DNA from: Agroathelia rolfsii
Lineage: Eukaryota; Basidiomycota; Agaricomycetes; Amylocorticiales; Amylocorticiaceae
Length of the DNA: 64,000 bases
Assembly: GCA_018343915.1 (NCBI GenBank)
Contig: JABRWF010000006.1
Span: forward strand, 1,426,001-1,490,000
Direction: 5' to 3'
A model generated the notes under the pieces. The model was not told where the DNA came from and ran no database searches. It saw only the letters and a program-made list of their open reading frames with translations. Of the stretch, positions 11,780 to 24,264 are shown piece by piece (within the stretch, counting starts at the first letter, position 1; every line of letters begins with the position of its first letter). The translations under genes and the position numbers were made by a program.

Positions 11780-14477
11780 TTATTCAGATAATTTCTTCTC
11801 GTCCGTCTCAATGTGCCAGTCAAGAATATCAGCCCATTTGCCAGGGAGAAGCTCAGATATCTGCTGGACGTCTTTATCACCACGACCCGACAGACACTGT
11901 GGACCTAATTTAGACGATGCTCATGTAGCTAGGGTAGGAAAGAAAGCTCACAATGACAATATCCTTATCCTGAGGTAATGTTCTTGCGAGATTTATGCCT
12001 CCCCAGAGAGCATGCGAAGATTCCAGAGCTGAATATGTCCATATATGAGATGTGTCCACGATTTAGGGGATATCGGACGTACCAGGGATGATACCTTCCA
12101 GCTGAGTGCACATCCGGAAACCTCTGAGGGCTTCCTCGTCTGTTGCTGCGATGTACTCTGCACGCCCGCTATCTTTGAGCCACGCGTGCTCAGGGCCAAC
12201 ACCTGGATAGTCAAGCCCAGCGCTGATCGAGTACGTCTCGATGATCTGGCCGACCGGTGACTGCAGAAGATAGGTACGAACACCATGAAGAACTCCTGGT
12301 GTGCCTTTCACTAGCGTTGCGCTATGACGTTCGCCAGAGAGACCTGCGTCATGTTTTAAAAAATAACATAAAATCGATTTGTAATTGCTGGGAACCCACC
12401 TTCTCCACCAGCCTCGACACCGATCAACCTGACCTCTTTGTGAGGGATAAAGTCATAGAAGGTACCAATCGCATTGCTACCGCCGCCAACGCAGGCAATA
12501 ACTACATCGGGAAGTTTTCCCTTGCCGCCATTGATACCCTCTTCTTGCGTGATTTCCAGCAGCTGGGACTTGATCTCCCGTCCGATGATGCGCTGGAAGT
12601 CGCGCACAATTGTCGGGAAGGGGTGTGGGCCGATGGCTGAGCCAACGAGGTAGTGTGTTGTGGCCAGGTTTGTAACCCAATCTCTCATTGCCTCATTTAC
12701 AGCGTCTTTGAGGGTGCAAGCTCCTGAATGCACGGGAACAACCTAATATAATAGATGTATGAGTGTGTGAAGGTATATAGAAAACGAGTAACATAGAATA
12801 CAAGCCTTCGCACCGAGCATCTGAATTCTGAAGACATTCAGAGCCTGTCGCCGCACATCCTCTGCGCCCATGTAAATGATGCATTCCATGCCGAATTTTG
12901 CGCATACAGTTGCTGTCGCGACACCGTGCTGACCCGCACCAGTCTCGGCAATAATACGCGTCTTACCGATTCGTCGAGCAAGAAGGATCTATGCGCATGA
13001 TGATCAGCGCAATGTGCTCTTTCTGTGGCAATTGGGGATACCCACCTGCCCCAGAGCGTTATTGATCTTATGAGAGCCTGTATGATTAAGATCTTCGCGC
13101 TTAAGCCAAATACGAGCTCCATTTTTACCGTCCTTCCTGACTTCCTGTGTCAGGCGATCGGCATAGTATAATCTACTAGGACGACCCATGTATACGTAGT
13201 AGCCTAAGATCAAATACTGAGTGTTTTTTCTGAATGTAAACCAAGGATCTCGTTTTCGACGTACTCTCAAATTCTTTCCAGAACTCTGGATCTGCTATAG
13301 CGCGCTTATGTGCATCTTCCAGCTCAACCAAACAGTCAAATAACGCCTCCGGGACATATTGTCCGCCAAATTGCCCAAAACGCATAGGAAGAATCGTTGC
13401 TGGAGCGTCTGGAGTAGCCGCAGGTAAGAGTTCATTGCTTGTTTCACTTGCGGCGTTGAAAATCGAGTCCGTTAATCTTGGCGGCGCATCGGCATCTCCG
13501 AGCTTAAATGTTTTGGGAGGTTGGCCTTGGAGGCTAATCTCACGACAATACTCCTCAACGTATTTGATAGCCTGGCCCTCGGGGGCGGTCTTGATGATGG
13601 ATATCAGCCGAGAACCAATAACCACACCGTCTGCACCTGCATTGGCAACGGTCTCAAAGTGTTGGCGAGTGGCTACGCCGAAACCGACAGCTAGTGGAAC
13701 AGTGGCATATTTCCGTACGCGGGAAATAAGTTCTGGAAGAGATTGCGACAGAGCTACGTTGGGGGAGGATCCAGTGGTCCCCATCTGATGGGCTGTTAGC
13801 GCAAGTTTTATTAAGAGGAGAGGGCGTATACATACTTTAGATACGACGTAAATGAACGAATCGGCGATACCAGCCAAAAATTTGATTCGTGAATCGGTAG
13901 TAGATGGCGCAACCAAAGGGATATATGACACCCTGTAAATATTTTTAATGTGAATTGTTCTCAAAAGAAAGGGTGTCGGCAACTTACCCTGCTGCTGTGC
14001 ATTTTTCTCTGAAAGAAATGGCCTCTTCGGGTGGTAGATCAACCATAATAAAACCATTTGCGCCGGCTTCACGAGCATCATGAATGGCCTTCTCTTCTCC
14101 GTATGCCAGGATCGGATTGTAATAGCCTATATGACATGCATTTACATCTGGTATACATAAATTTATGCCTACATACCCATGAGAACTACAGGTGCCTTGA
14201 GACCCCGATTTCGCGCATCCCGGAGTTGGCCAAGCAGAGTTGCATAATTGACACCATTATTAAGAGCGATAGCGTTGGTCTCCTGTATAGCTGGTCCGTC
14301 TGCTATTGGATCGGAGAAGGGTACACCAAGCTCGATGATATCTGCACCACCGGCTTCCATAGCAAGCAGCATAGGTACTGTATCATCAGCTGTGGGATAG
14401 CCTGCGGTGACAAAGGTGACAAAGGCAGGAGCACCATCCTCCTTCTTTTTAGCAAACACCTGCTTGAGAGCGTCCAT
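11780..14477 (-). CDS. TRP5: tryptophan synthase, fused alpha and beta domains
   Basis: Bifunctional fungal tryptophan synthase, catalysing the last two steps of tryptophan synthesis in the cytosol. From the ATG at 14477: [20 protein letters not shown], the TrpA start. The alpha catalytic acids are in [18 protein letters not shown], and [15 protein letters not shown] and [14 protein letters not shown] form the phosphate-binding end. A linker leads to the TrpB domain: [38 protein letters not shown] (the PLP lysine follows the histidine), [35 protein letters not shown] (phosphate-binding glycines), [10 protein letters not shown] and LSGRGDKDV. The stop follows DEKKLSE. About ten short introns. 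An in-frame ATG at 14555 would add 26 residues of Ser/Pro/Thr-rich sequence; the downstream start is preferred because it matches the family length. All key residues are present. Confidence 0.95.
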
Positions 14478-16779
14478 GGGAGTAGCAAGTAGAGTCAGTG
14501 TGGTATGACTCGAGTCAGGATTCGGAGAAATGGGCTTTTGACTCGGAGTTGTCAAGCGATCGCGATTGCTACGAATTTTGAAATCTACGATCGCTTCCCA
14601 TGCTTCGGTTTCGAGCTTTATCCAAATCGGGAAATTATCTAACTGCTTCGGACAGATTGTAAAAAAAAATAGTACGTTTTTGCTATTGTTATGTTGGATA
14701 GAATGCAGTACCCGAGTAATGAATTCAGAATATGTATTGCCATATATGCGCCACTATCTAAGTGCATAATTGCATGGATTTAATACTCCGTCAAAGCGTA
14801 CGATTTAAAAGTGCGAGAATGTATGATGATGTGAAACTTGACAAGTTTATAGCAGTGGTGATGATGGCGGGGTCTGACTTGGGGTATATAAGCAAATAGT
14901 AGCATAGCTTCAGAGATGCCTATTTATAATTTCCTTTCTCGTGAAAGCTGTGAAAAGAGTGAATGGGGTGAGATAGCCTTGAAGAGCGCGATGCCACTGA
15001 TTAAAACCCGGTTGAGAATACTAGGTCTAGGATTTATTAAACACATAGTACATAATAATTTAATCATACCAAATGTTGTTTGGAGTGCTAAGCAGTTGTT
15101 ACACTAGCACAGCATTTAGATACTATGTTTGTCAGTGCGACTGCCCGTACGTAAATAGATGGATGTGCAGACATGCCAATATATGATTTCGCTAGGTGAG
15201 ACCAGACGAGTTGGCACGACAAGATGTAGCTAACTGATAGAGGGCGTACAGGTGGGGATGATTAAACGCAAATGTAAATATGATAGACTTCGAGATTGCT
15301 AGACAATTTGAAAGCATGCCGATGTGTTTGCAAGAACAGAGGCGACAGTGGTTGGACTCAAGCTCAAACACGACTGTCGATGTGTACGAGTGGGCCAATT
15401 CACAATGAATTAAATACGAAACTACTACTAGCCACTTACTAGTGACAAATATGCTTATATTAATAAATTTTCTATAGAGTTAGTGGCTTGATTGAGTGGA
15501 GTACGGCGGTATCAGCAACTTCGGCAGTGTTGACGGTCCATTTCAGTCGTGATATGTGTATAAGGCCAAGTATGAGTCAACGCCTATAAACTTGAACCCT
15601 ACATAAAGTAAATGATAGAGATGGTCCCATTGGGAATGTGTAGGACGGAAAATTGTGTATGAGTGTTTTTGGTTAAATATGGGCAAGCACCCATATCCAA
15701 CGCTGACGCGCTGACGTTTGATCGTTGGGAAAATAAGATTAGTTATCTCCTACGTCCAATTGGTTCATTACATTATTGTGTTTGCGGTAAGTGTTAGGTT
15801 ACGTGTCATGGGATTCAAGCTATTATTGAGATTGTGCCTTTTGCGTGGCCTGTGTGCAAAACTCTGTCCGCCGTGAGTAGTATGGAAGCTTCATGAAAGT
15901 AAGTGAAATGACATTCAACACACCGGGAACTTGAATGGGTAGCTAGCTATTGGTACAGAGGCTAGCTCAGCATTACGTAGTAAAAACTACTTACTTATAT
16001 TTGATAGCCGTATTTCTGTTCATTGCAAATGTGCTTGGATAATAAATTAGAACAAGATGGACAGGAGGGTGTTGTCAGATAAGACAGAGCATGGTGGACA
16101 AGACAATAGGCTGGGCAAGCAAAATGAATGCCAGAAGGGCGAAACAAGCAAACGAGATCACAAAAACCCTAAGGTCATGTGTAGGAAGGTAATGGAGAAA
16201 TCTAAACAACTAGAGAGAGAAAGATAACGGCTTGAACTAGTCAGGAGAGTCTGACGGAGAAGAGGAGCAGGGAATTGCGAATTATGCGATCATGAGTTAA
16301 AAGAACTTGAACAGTAGTAAGGGAGCATCTGAATCAGGCAGCAAGAACGATGGGATCATGATGATCCATTCAAGTAGGTATACATTTTATATAATGAGAA
16401 CATATTATGCTGTTAATCTTAAATTTCCTGCTTTACCTCCAGGTTCCCTCCCGGTACAAAGCACGGGTTCACGCTAGTCGTGATGCGCATAATGAACTCC
16501 ATGCTACATTGTAACTAAAACAGGAAGGCCGACGATCCTCCCCCGTCCTACCGCCTGGCTGGCATTCTTCGGTGCTTTACATAGAAGCTGATGAGGGAGA
16601 TAGAAGCTTTTGGTGAAGCCGAATCTCGCTCAAATACGATAAGATGATGCCTATATGGCACATGGTACAGGTGACCCTCCTTTCTCTCAAGTCACAGCAG
16701 CACAGTCGTTTTCCAGGGACAATTCCGTGACAAGTAGCCATTTCTCCACAACACAAGCCTCTAAGGCAACTTTGCAGAC
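14478..16779. other. long intergenic region between divergent genes
   Basis: About 2.3 kb between the tryptophan synthase and RdRP starts, which point away from each other, so both promoters should be here. A TATA-like TATATAA lies near 14884, about 30 bp before a 63-codon frame (14916-15107) that has no recognisable family. The rest is AT-rich with stops in all frames. I see no tRNA, snRNA or clear inverted repeat. A lineage-specific transcript cannot be excluded. Confidence 0.5.
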
Positions 16780-19700
16780 ATGGAGATATTCATACAGAAT
16801 ATTCCATTAAATGCTGACAAAAACGATGTCATTCGAGCAGTGGCACCCATATTGCACGATATACCATATACAACATTCTCCAATTTACCGATGAACTTTG
16901 CCGTCCATCTCATCAAAGACCGCTATAAAAGATCTCGTCATATAGGAAAGGGTATGTCTTATGACACCACTTTCCTCACCGCCTTTACTCAACTGAACCA
17001 TGATGTAGGAATTATAACGCTTCCCTATGAAGAAGTGGGAGAGATATTCCTCATGGAATATGTAAATGGATCACCCTGGCCTCGAGAGCGAATTTATGTC
17101 CGTGATAATCTCATAAAATTAAGCCGTGGCAAGAATGTTCCGAAACCACGCATCCTAGAAGAGATTCAACGGATGCCCTACGTGGATCCGAAGGCGATAG
17201 AAGAGCGAGAGGAAAAAGGAAAGAAACTTAGAGAAGCTGTAAGGTTTCACAATTATTAATCTTAATCTCCTCTTCACATAACTTATTTTTTCAGTCCATC
17301 AAAATACGTGATATACAGTTCGGCTGGGAATGTCGAGACGGCGTTGTCTCGATTGAGTGGCAGCAACGTGTGGCAGGACGGGGCGAGCTTACCTTTGAAC
17401 TCGATCGTCGGGAGATCCGAGTGAAGATATACGAGGCAGACCGCACCCATGTCATCGCAGTTCGATTCTCTGAAATCGATTTCAGTTGCTCGTCTTCGTT
17501 TCGAGAAGAGCACGCACTTTTCCTATCATTGATTGCTCCGCCGACATTTGAGTGTGAGCTTACTCGCACTGAAGCAAAAGAGATGCGTAGCAATCCCAAC
17601 TTCCAAGGAAGCGTTTACGATGTATATCCCCGTGTTCGACTCACAGAGCTTTCGCCTGAACACAAGCCTTACGTTCCTTATACTTCACTGGCACTACGTC
17701 TCATTTTTCAGGACCTAAATGCTCTTCAACAATTCAAGAAGCATTGTCAGACCACCAATCTGCACCCTCCAAGGAACGAATTTGTGAAAACGGCGACCCG
17801 AGGCATTTTTGCCCCACCAATCATGCAAGATGTTCAAACATGGTTGCTGCATCTACCGTGGCCTGTAGCTTTCCAGATCGAGAGCCTATTACGATCACTC
17901 AGCATCGAGCCTAGGGAGATCCTTGCTCTGCGTCCTTCTATCGAAACCCTCATTCGACATTATAGCGCGCAATTTGCTGCAAATTTTCTTTGCCACTTCG
18001 CTCCTCGCATCAAAATTCTGGGAAGGGATGAACCAAACCCGGATGGAAGCTCTCGCAATACCCCAAGCATTAAGACATGCTTTGAACAATGCTTGGTAGA
18101 GTATCGTAGGATCCATGAAACTACCATGAAAGCATCACAGGATCAAAGCGATAACTACGACAGTCTCCATGTCATAATCACACCCACAACCATGTACCTC
18201 GAGGGCCCCTTCCCCGAACGGTCCAATCGAGTGATACGGACGTTCCCTGCTGATAAACAGAGCTCATTCCTCCGCGTCAGCTTTACTGATGAAAACAGAC
18301 TCCAATATCGATTTGACCGAGAAGTAGATGGACCAGGGTTTATCAAATCACATGTCGGCGGGAAACTCCACTCCTCCCTGGTTGTTGCTGGGCGCCAATT
18401 CCAGTTTTTGGCGTATTCTCAATCTGCCCTCAAGGAACATTCCGTGATTTTCGTTAAGTCTTTTTACCACGACGGGCAACGTGTTGATGCAGCCTCAATC
18501 ATCCAAAGCCTTGGCAATTTCAAAGATCTTGCTTTCGATCAACGACTTATTTATTGTCCAGCGCGATATGGTGCTCGCATATCTCAGGCTTTTACGGCGA
18601 CAGACTCATCTGTTGAAGTTGAAGTAGAAGAGATTTTCCCCATCAATGACATTGAGAGTAGAGTAGGTGAAAAGACCTGGTGCCACACTGACGGAGTTGG
18701 TGAGTCTAGCACTGCTTTTTTTTGTATAAAAAATCTAGAAGCGCCTTATATTTCCTGAATATTCTAGGAACCATGTCTCGTGAAATTGCCAAAGCAGTCT
18801 GGGAGGTGCTGCGAGCTGCTCGAAGCCGACATGGGAATAAGAAACGATACCTCCCTTCCCCAGCAGCATACCAAATTCGATTCATGGGTTCCAAGGGGAT
18901 GCTCAGCATTGATCACACGCTCAGGGGTCGTGCCATCGGCCTTCGAAAATCAATGATCAAGTTTGAAGCTCCCGATTCACGCAAAATTGAAATAGCGCAA
19001 GTATTCGACAAGCCGGGCAAATACTTTGTATGATCCAGTTTGCTGGGTTCATATGTATATGCTAACGTTAGCGCTGATACAGCTAAATCGTCCACTTATC
19101 ATCATTCTAGAGGACCTTGGCATGGCAATCTACTTTATGTCAAAAACTCAAACTCATGTGGTTCCCTCTGTCTTAATTAGGTGTACCATACGAAGTGTTC
19201 GAGAAATATCAAGACATGATAGTTAAGCATACTAGGGCTTCGTCACAACTACTACAGTCAGCGGCGACACTGCTTGAAACATATGGCCTCGGAACATCTT
19301 TCCATTTGCCATCGATAATGCTTAGTTTGGACAAGCTGGGCATTTCATCCTTAAATGACGAATTCTACGAGATGCTTATGCAATACTCCATCAACCATGT
19401 CTTACGAGAACTCAAGCATCACGCTCGGATCCCCATACCCGGCGCATGGTCGCTTGTCGGAGTTGCTGATGTGCATGGCTTCCTTGGTCCAGAAGAAATT
19501 TTTGCATGTGTCAAAGAACCTTACGGGCGTGCAGTTTATCTAGAAGGGCCAGTTTTGATTTCTAGATCACCGACTATTCATCCGGGCGATGTACGCGTTG
19601 TTCATGCCATTGGAAAGCCACCAAAAAATTCCTGCTTCGACAAAGAACCTCTTAGAAACACCGTTGTTTTTTCTACCCGAGGTATTTGTAGCTATCTAAT

Positions 19701-20986
19701 GGATTGCACATATCGAATGCAGATGTTGTTCTATAGGTGATCGACCTGTGCCCTCATGTCTTGGTGGTGGAGATCTTGACGGGGATACATACAATCTAAT
19801 TCCATTAGTCAATCTCCCTGATTTCAGGCCACCAAAATGCAACCAAGCTGCCGCAGAATATACACCCGCAAAACGCAAGGAATTATTTCGACCAAGTACA
19901 ATGTCTGATGTAGCTGATTTTGTCGTTGATTTTATCAACTCTGACGTGGGTGCTCTTGATTATTAATAAGTTAGAGTATTCTCACTTACAAGTCTTAGGT
20001 GCTTGGTATTATCGCAACCACATGGATGGTTATCTCAGACCAAAGCCCAGAGGGAATATTCGATGAAAATTGCTTAAAGTTATCAAACCTTCATAGTCAT
20101 GCCGTCGATTTTCAAAAATCGGGTCAGGTACGACGCTCGAGTTCTTGTGTTATTATTATTATTATTATTTAATCATTCCGTTTTTTTTTCTGTAGCCCGT
20201 GATAGTTAGTGAAATTCCAAGGTATAGGTTCAGGATCAAGCCGGATTGGAATGCACCTGAAACAGTGGCCGCAGGGGATAACCCTAATTTCTACGAAAGT
20301 ACCAAGGCTCTTGGAAGGCTTTTCCGTCGAATCAAGCTCCCTGCCATTTATACGGAAAGAGAGCATGCGGAAGCTCAAACAAGGAATTTATGGGATGGCG
20401 AAGAAGATATCATCTACATGCTGAATCAGCTTAAATTGGACGACGAGTACGGTGAATATTCCGATGACGATGATCCCATCTACGAGAGGCTCCGCGCTCG
20501 CGCTTTTGAGTTCATGTCCGAGGAGTCTCTGACCCATGAAGAGGAAGACGGTATCGAACAGTGTTTTATTCGATACGTGTTTGAGTTGCAGCTTATTGCT
20601 TGGACTCATTCATTATCAATGAAGAACATGTTAACCGAAGAAGAGGTTATTGTATGTGGATAATATTTCTTTGTAAAATTGTCTTACCTATTCAACATCC
20701 ATAGGTTGGTACGATCGTTGCAAAATGCTCTCAGCCTCGTAAGCGGAAGGACCTTATATCAAAGATGCGAGAACGCACCGATTTTCTGTACAACAGTATC
20801 CGGGACGAACTCTCGGCAGACGAAGACAGGCCTTTCGAGGACTCGATCAAGCGCGCGTGGTATGGATACGAGATCTCTCGCAAGCTTGGGGAGAAGTTCG
20901 GTGCAAGAAGCTTTGGGTGGATATGTCTTGGAGAGATGTTTGACAACATAAGGGCTATTGAATCTGACGAACGGCTGATGTTTTAG
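16780..20986 (+). CDS. RNA-dependent RNA polymerase of the RNAi pathway
   Basis: Cellular RdRP (QDE-1/RDR family), which makes double-stranded RNA for small-RNA silencing. The N-terminus (MEIFIQNIPLNADKNDVIRA) looks like an RRM fold. The core begins in the 17.3-18.7 kb exon with conserved blocks FDQRLIYCPARYGARISQAF and KTWCHTDGVG; then YQIRFMGSKGMLSIDHTLRG, LNRPLIIILEDLGVPYEVFE, GAWSLVGVADVHGFLGPEEI and LISRSPTIHPGDVRVVHAIG. The catalytic DLDGD (DbDGD metal-binding motif) is at 19772-19786. The C-terminal part ends RAIESDERLMF. Several short introns are needed; the one at 19120-19180 appears to be GC-AG. The estimated product is about 1,250 residues, ordinary for the family, with the catalytic motif intact. 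Basidiomycetes usually carry several paralogues; I cannot say which this is. Confidence 0.92.
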
Positions 20987-21266
20987 TATGATGTAAAATC
21001 AATCTTGAAATCTTGTTGTACTATTACATGTAACTCATTTCTATGGCACCATCCGCATGCAGTAACAAAATTGAACCGAAGTTATTCTTGAGTCTTGATG
21101 TCATTCATATGACGATTTCTTGGGATAAGTGACGGGCTTGTGCTAGGCAATGGACAGTTTCGCTCGCAGCTTGCGGCATCACCTTTCCACAGTTTCTCAA
21201 AACGTCTGGTTCACGCATTTCGAGATAAGACAAATAGTTTAAAGCTTTTCTGAAAGACCATTCATC

Positions 21267-21917
21267 ATGGGCATGTTATACCAAATGAAACTGAATCTAC
21301 TTGAAATAAACGGACTTTGATTTTCAGGAGTATCTCTTTGGCTTATGCCTTCCCCTGAAGAGGCCAAGTTCCTTCGTTCATTCATGCAGGAGCACCCTCC
21401 ACCGAGTGAAGGAACCTCGTCTTTCCCTCCATTCGATCCCCATGTAACCCTGGTCTCTGTTCCATCTTCTAACGGGATCGTCCCTATTCTTCGAGAAACA
21501 ATACCCACAGACCAATCCACCATGACTGCTCGTCTTACCGCTGTCATAGCCAGCGATCACTATTTCAGATCGGTTATTGCTACAGTACAGCTGACACCGG
21601 ACCTAGAGAATCTACGAAATCATGTTGTCGATTATCTATCAAAGGAGGCCAACATTGAAGCAAAAAGCCCTATGTTCCCGCACTTATCGATCCATTATAT
21701 CGATGAGCCTGATGCCACCTTACGTGAGAGCATGGTGAAGAATCTCTATAGTAGCAAACGGGTAGTGGAATACGATCAAGGGATTCGACTCACTTCTTCC
21801 TTGGATTCGGACGATGGTACCAGTCAAATCACCATCCAAGAAATCTGGGCTGTGGAATGCGAAGGACCCGTGGAGGGATGGAAGGTACTAGATAAGATAA
21901 TATTGAAACATAGGTGA
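21267..21917 (+). CDS. CPD1: 2',3'-cyclic-nucleotide 3'-phosphodiesterase, 2H family (CPD1-like)
   Basis: 2H phosphoesterase of the fungal/plant cyclic phosphodiesterase type, which opens ADP-ribose 1'',2''-cyclic phosphate and nucleoside 2',3'-cyclic phosphates, products of tRNA splicing and RNA cleavage. The two catalytic HxT/S motifs are visible: HVTL (21441) and HLSIHY (21681-21698), at the expected spacing. The family begins with MGVSLWL; the sequence GVSLWLMPSPEEAKFLRSF is open from 21328 but has no ATG before 21345. Joining ATGG at 21267-21270 to 21328 across a 57-nt intron starting GCATGT and ending TTTTCAG restores MGVSLWLMPSPEEA exactly. The alternative start at 21345 would lose the first beta strand. 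It lies 280 bp downstream of the RdRP on the same strand and is convergent with the arrestin-like gene. Confidence 0.83.
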
Positions 21918-22105
21918 TACATATGTTACATTGTGAAATAAGTGTGCATTTGTAATAAATAGTGCCTCCAAGACAGTGGCACCGAAATCACGATGAGAAC
22001 TGATGACGAACTTTATGGAATATGTACAAAAAGTGACAAAATACGAAAGCAGGATCCGCAAAGGAAAAGGCAAAGAACGAAGGATGGATAGAGGAGTGCC
22101 AAATA

Positions 22106-23811
22106 TTATGCGTCATCTTGGTCGAGTAGCAGAGGACACGTCTCGCCAAGTTTGGGAGAAATAGGGGGACTCGAATCATCCGTTGGCAGATCACCAAGCT
22201 CGTAAGGGGTATATAAAGGAAGGGGTACGGAGTGATCAACCTTCCGTTCACCATTGGAATGGAATAGCTGAGAATATGCCGGTAAGGATTGTGCGAAATT
22301 TGAGTTCATGTATGGCGCATTCAGTGGATACGTGGAATGCAGTAGAGATATCGGTTGGTTGGTGGCAAGAGGACTTGGCGCGTCCAACTTGAGATTTACG
22401 AACTTGAGGGGTATTGAGAATCGAATATTTGCCTTGACATTTTGTCTGCTATCCGGGTCGTCATAGGTACACAAGAGTGAGACATGCATCTGGTGCTTCA
22501 CAGAAAAATGGGGAGATGATATGGTTGAACGAAGAAGACAAGCACCAGCCCGATCTTTCGTTGAAGGTGGCAGTTTTGTAGCAAGTTGTGCGGTGGCCTC
22601 TACAATGTAACAATTATGAGAGTCAGACCCATGTTTGAAGATGTACCCATCTCCAGGCAAACGATAGGACCCTGGAATCCCGCCTGACATTAGCGAGAAG
22701 GAACGGCGTTGTGATCTCCGCTTCCTAGAAGACTCGGAGACTATCCCGACATCGTAAAAGGAGTACAAGGAATGGGGCTCTCTCAAAGGCTCTTCAGGTG
22801 GCTGTCTGTTGGGGGGCGGGATCGGATAGCGGGCAAGAACGGATGAAGCCGGTGCGAACCTATTCCACTTGCTTAGTATGGTACAAGCTGCAGAGCAGTG
22901 CACGATAAATACCTGTATTTCTCGGTCTGCTTAACGTCAACCACGAGTCCAGATATTTTGATTTGGAAACGTTCTGAAGAATCAAAAGCATGCGAACGTA
23001 GCCTAAGAGTATATGGTAGGGCGGATTTGTTGGCATCGATTTGTTGCGGCACAGACACCTGGACCTTGAGCTTATCCAGCACCCTCTGTGGGATTAAGGA
23101 ATCAGTGCCTTGGCTTCCCATTATCCGTTGGGAGATCGCATAAGTCGACGAGGGAAAGACAGGCTGGGATGGACTAGAAATGTCTGCTGTATTGGTAGAC
23201 GGCGTAAAGCGACGAGTAACGACTATATCGCGCCTTGCGGAGTCTATTACCCTTGTCTTGGGAGAAAGCATATAACAAAGGCTTGATATGAACGAAGGCT
23301 CACTGAGCTCATCGATATCTACAAACGTGGCCGATGCATAAAGGCCGTATCGAATGCCCGCCGGTTCGTAGGCAGAGTCACCGAATTGGCATGTAGGAGG
23401 GAGCCAGCCCGGAATCACAAGATTGAAGACTACCGTCCATATCGACTCGTCGAAATCCTTGTTGTAAATTTGGGTGTCTCCATCAATGAGTTCCTTGGTA
23501 TATGAACAAAGACGAATGGCCGAGTAACTGTCGTCTGGATCCACAAGCTCCGACTGGCCTTCAAACGTTAGTGTGAGCGAAGAAAGGGTAATGTGCTCCA
23601 GACGTGGAGACATGTAGAATATGCTTGTGCTTGGCTTCAATTTGATCATGATGTGGCCTGACAAAGAATATGCGCCTCTGTGCGACGATTTATATTGAGG
23701 TCATGTACTAGTACTCAAGTGGTATGTTAAGTCTTGTACTTACAATGGATCAGGCTCGCCTAGCATTTCTATAGAGTCAGAAATAGGGATAATCTCTAGC
23801 GAGATGGTCAT
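22106..23811 (-). CDS. alpha-arrestin-like protein
   Basis: Probable arrestin-fold adaptor, a family that in fungi links plasma-membrane transporters and receptors to a Nedd4-type ubiquitin ligase. The start at 23811 reads MTISLEIIPISDSIEMLGEP; a short intron (donor near 23743) joins DPL to GAYSLSGHIMIKLKPSTSIF, an arrestin-N-like strand pair. The middle (YTKELIDGDTQIYNKDFDES, FNLVIPGWLPPTCQFGDSAY) resembles the arrestin N-domain core, and QMHVSLLCTYDDPDSRQNVK with IRFSIPLKFVNLKLD resembles the C domain. Near the C-terminus are LPAYSQLF and LPLYTPYELG, which contain LPxY/PxY-like motifs of the kind bound by WW domains. Two introns. The function is inferred from the fold-level pattern; cargo is unknown. 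Confidence 0.7.
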
Positions 23812-24229
23812 GGTGAATTATGCAAGTTGTAGAGCTACAGCAGCCTGAGCGTAGTGGGAAGACAACTTGTCGACGAACGAGATTGGCAGAAGTCCTGTAG
23901 GACACTAAATATTTGGGTGGGTTTTATAGACGCCATAAGACCACAGGCTGGCAATTGAAAGCGAACCTGCTAAAAGAGAACAACGGCAATAGACAATGGA
24001 GAGTCATTGCTATTTAGCAGGATCGATCAAACAAAGGGACTTCCTAACCAGCTCAGGCTCAGGCTATTTGTTGTATCGATCCGCTTCTGTCGTCTTATCT
24101 CCGGTCCAACGTCAAAAAATGGCACCTTAGACAACAACTATCACATTTCTCCAGTTATGTAAAGACAATATAATTTATTCTACGATCCAATGCGAAAATA
24201 TACAGCAACAAATTATAGTTATGTGTCAC

Positions 24230-24232
<3 letters not shown>
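23812..24232. other. intergenic spacer
   Basis: About 420 bp between the arrestin-like gene's start and the dehydrogenase's stop, both on the minus strand. It should contain the arrestin gene's promoter and the dehydrogenase 3' flank. Nothing else recognised. Confidence 0.5.

Positions 24233-24260
<28 letters not shown>
24233..24260. repeat. 28-bp homopolymer T tract (A tract on the minus strand)
   Basis: An uninterrupted run of T from 24233 to 24260. Read on the minus strand it is an A run that begins inside the TAA stop codon of the dehydrogenase gene (24261-24259), leaving no other 3' sequence between the stop and the A tract. Confidence 0.95.

Positions 24261-24264
<4 letters not shown>

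Noticed and set aside
14916..15107. 63-codon frame preceded by a TATA-like box
   Set aside because: Too short and without similarity; AT-rich sequence makes TATA-like strings common. Kept only as a remark in the intergenic entry.
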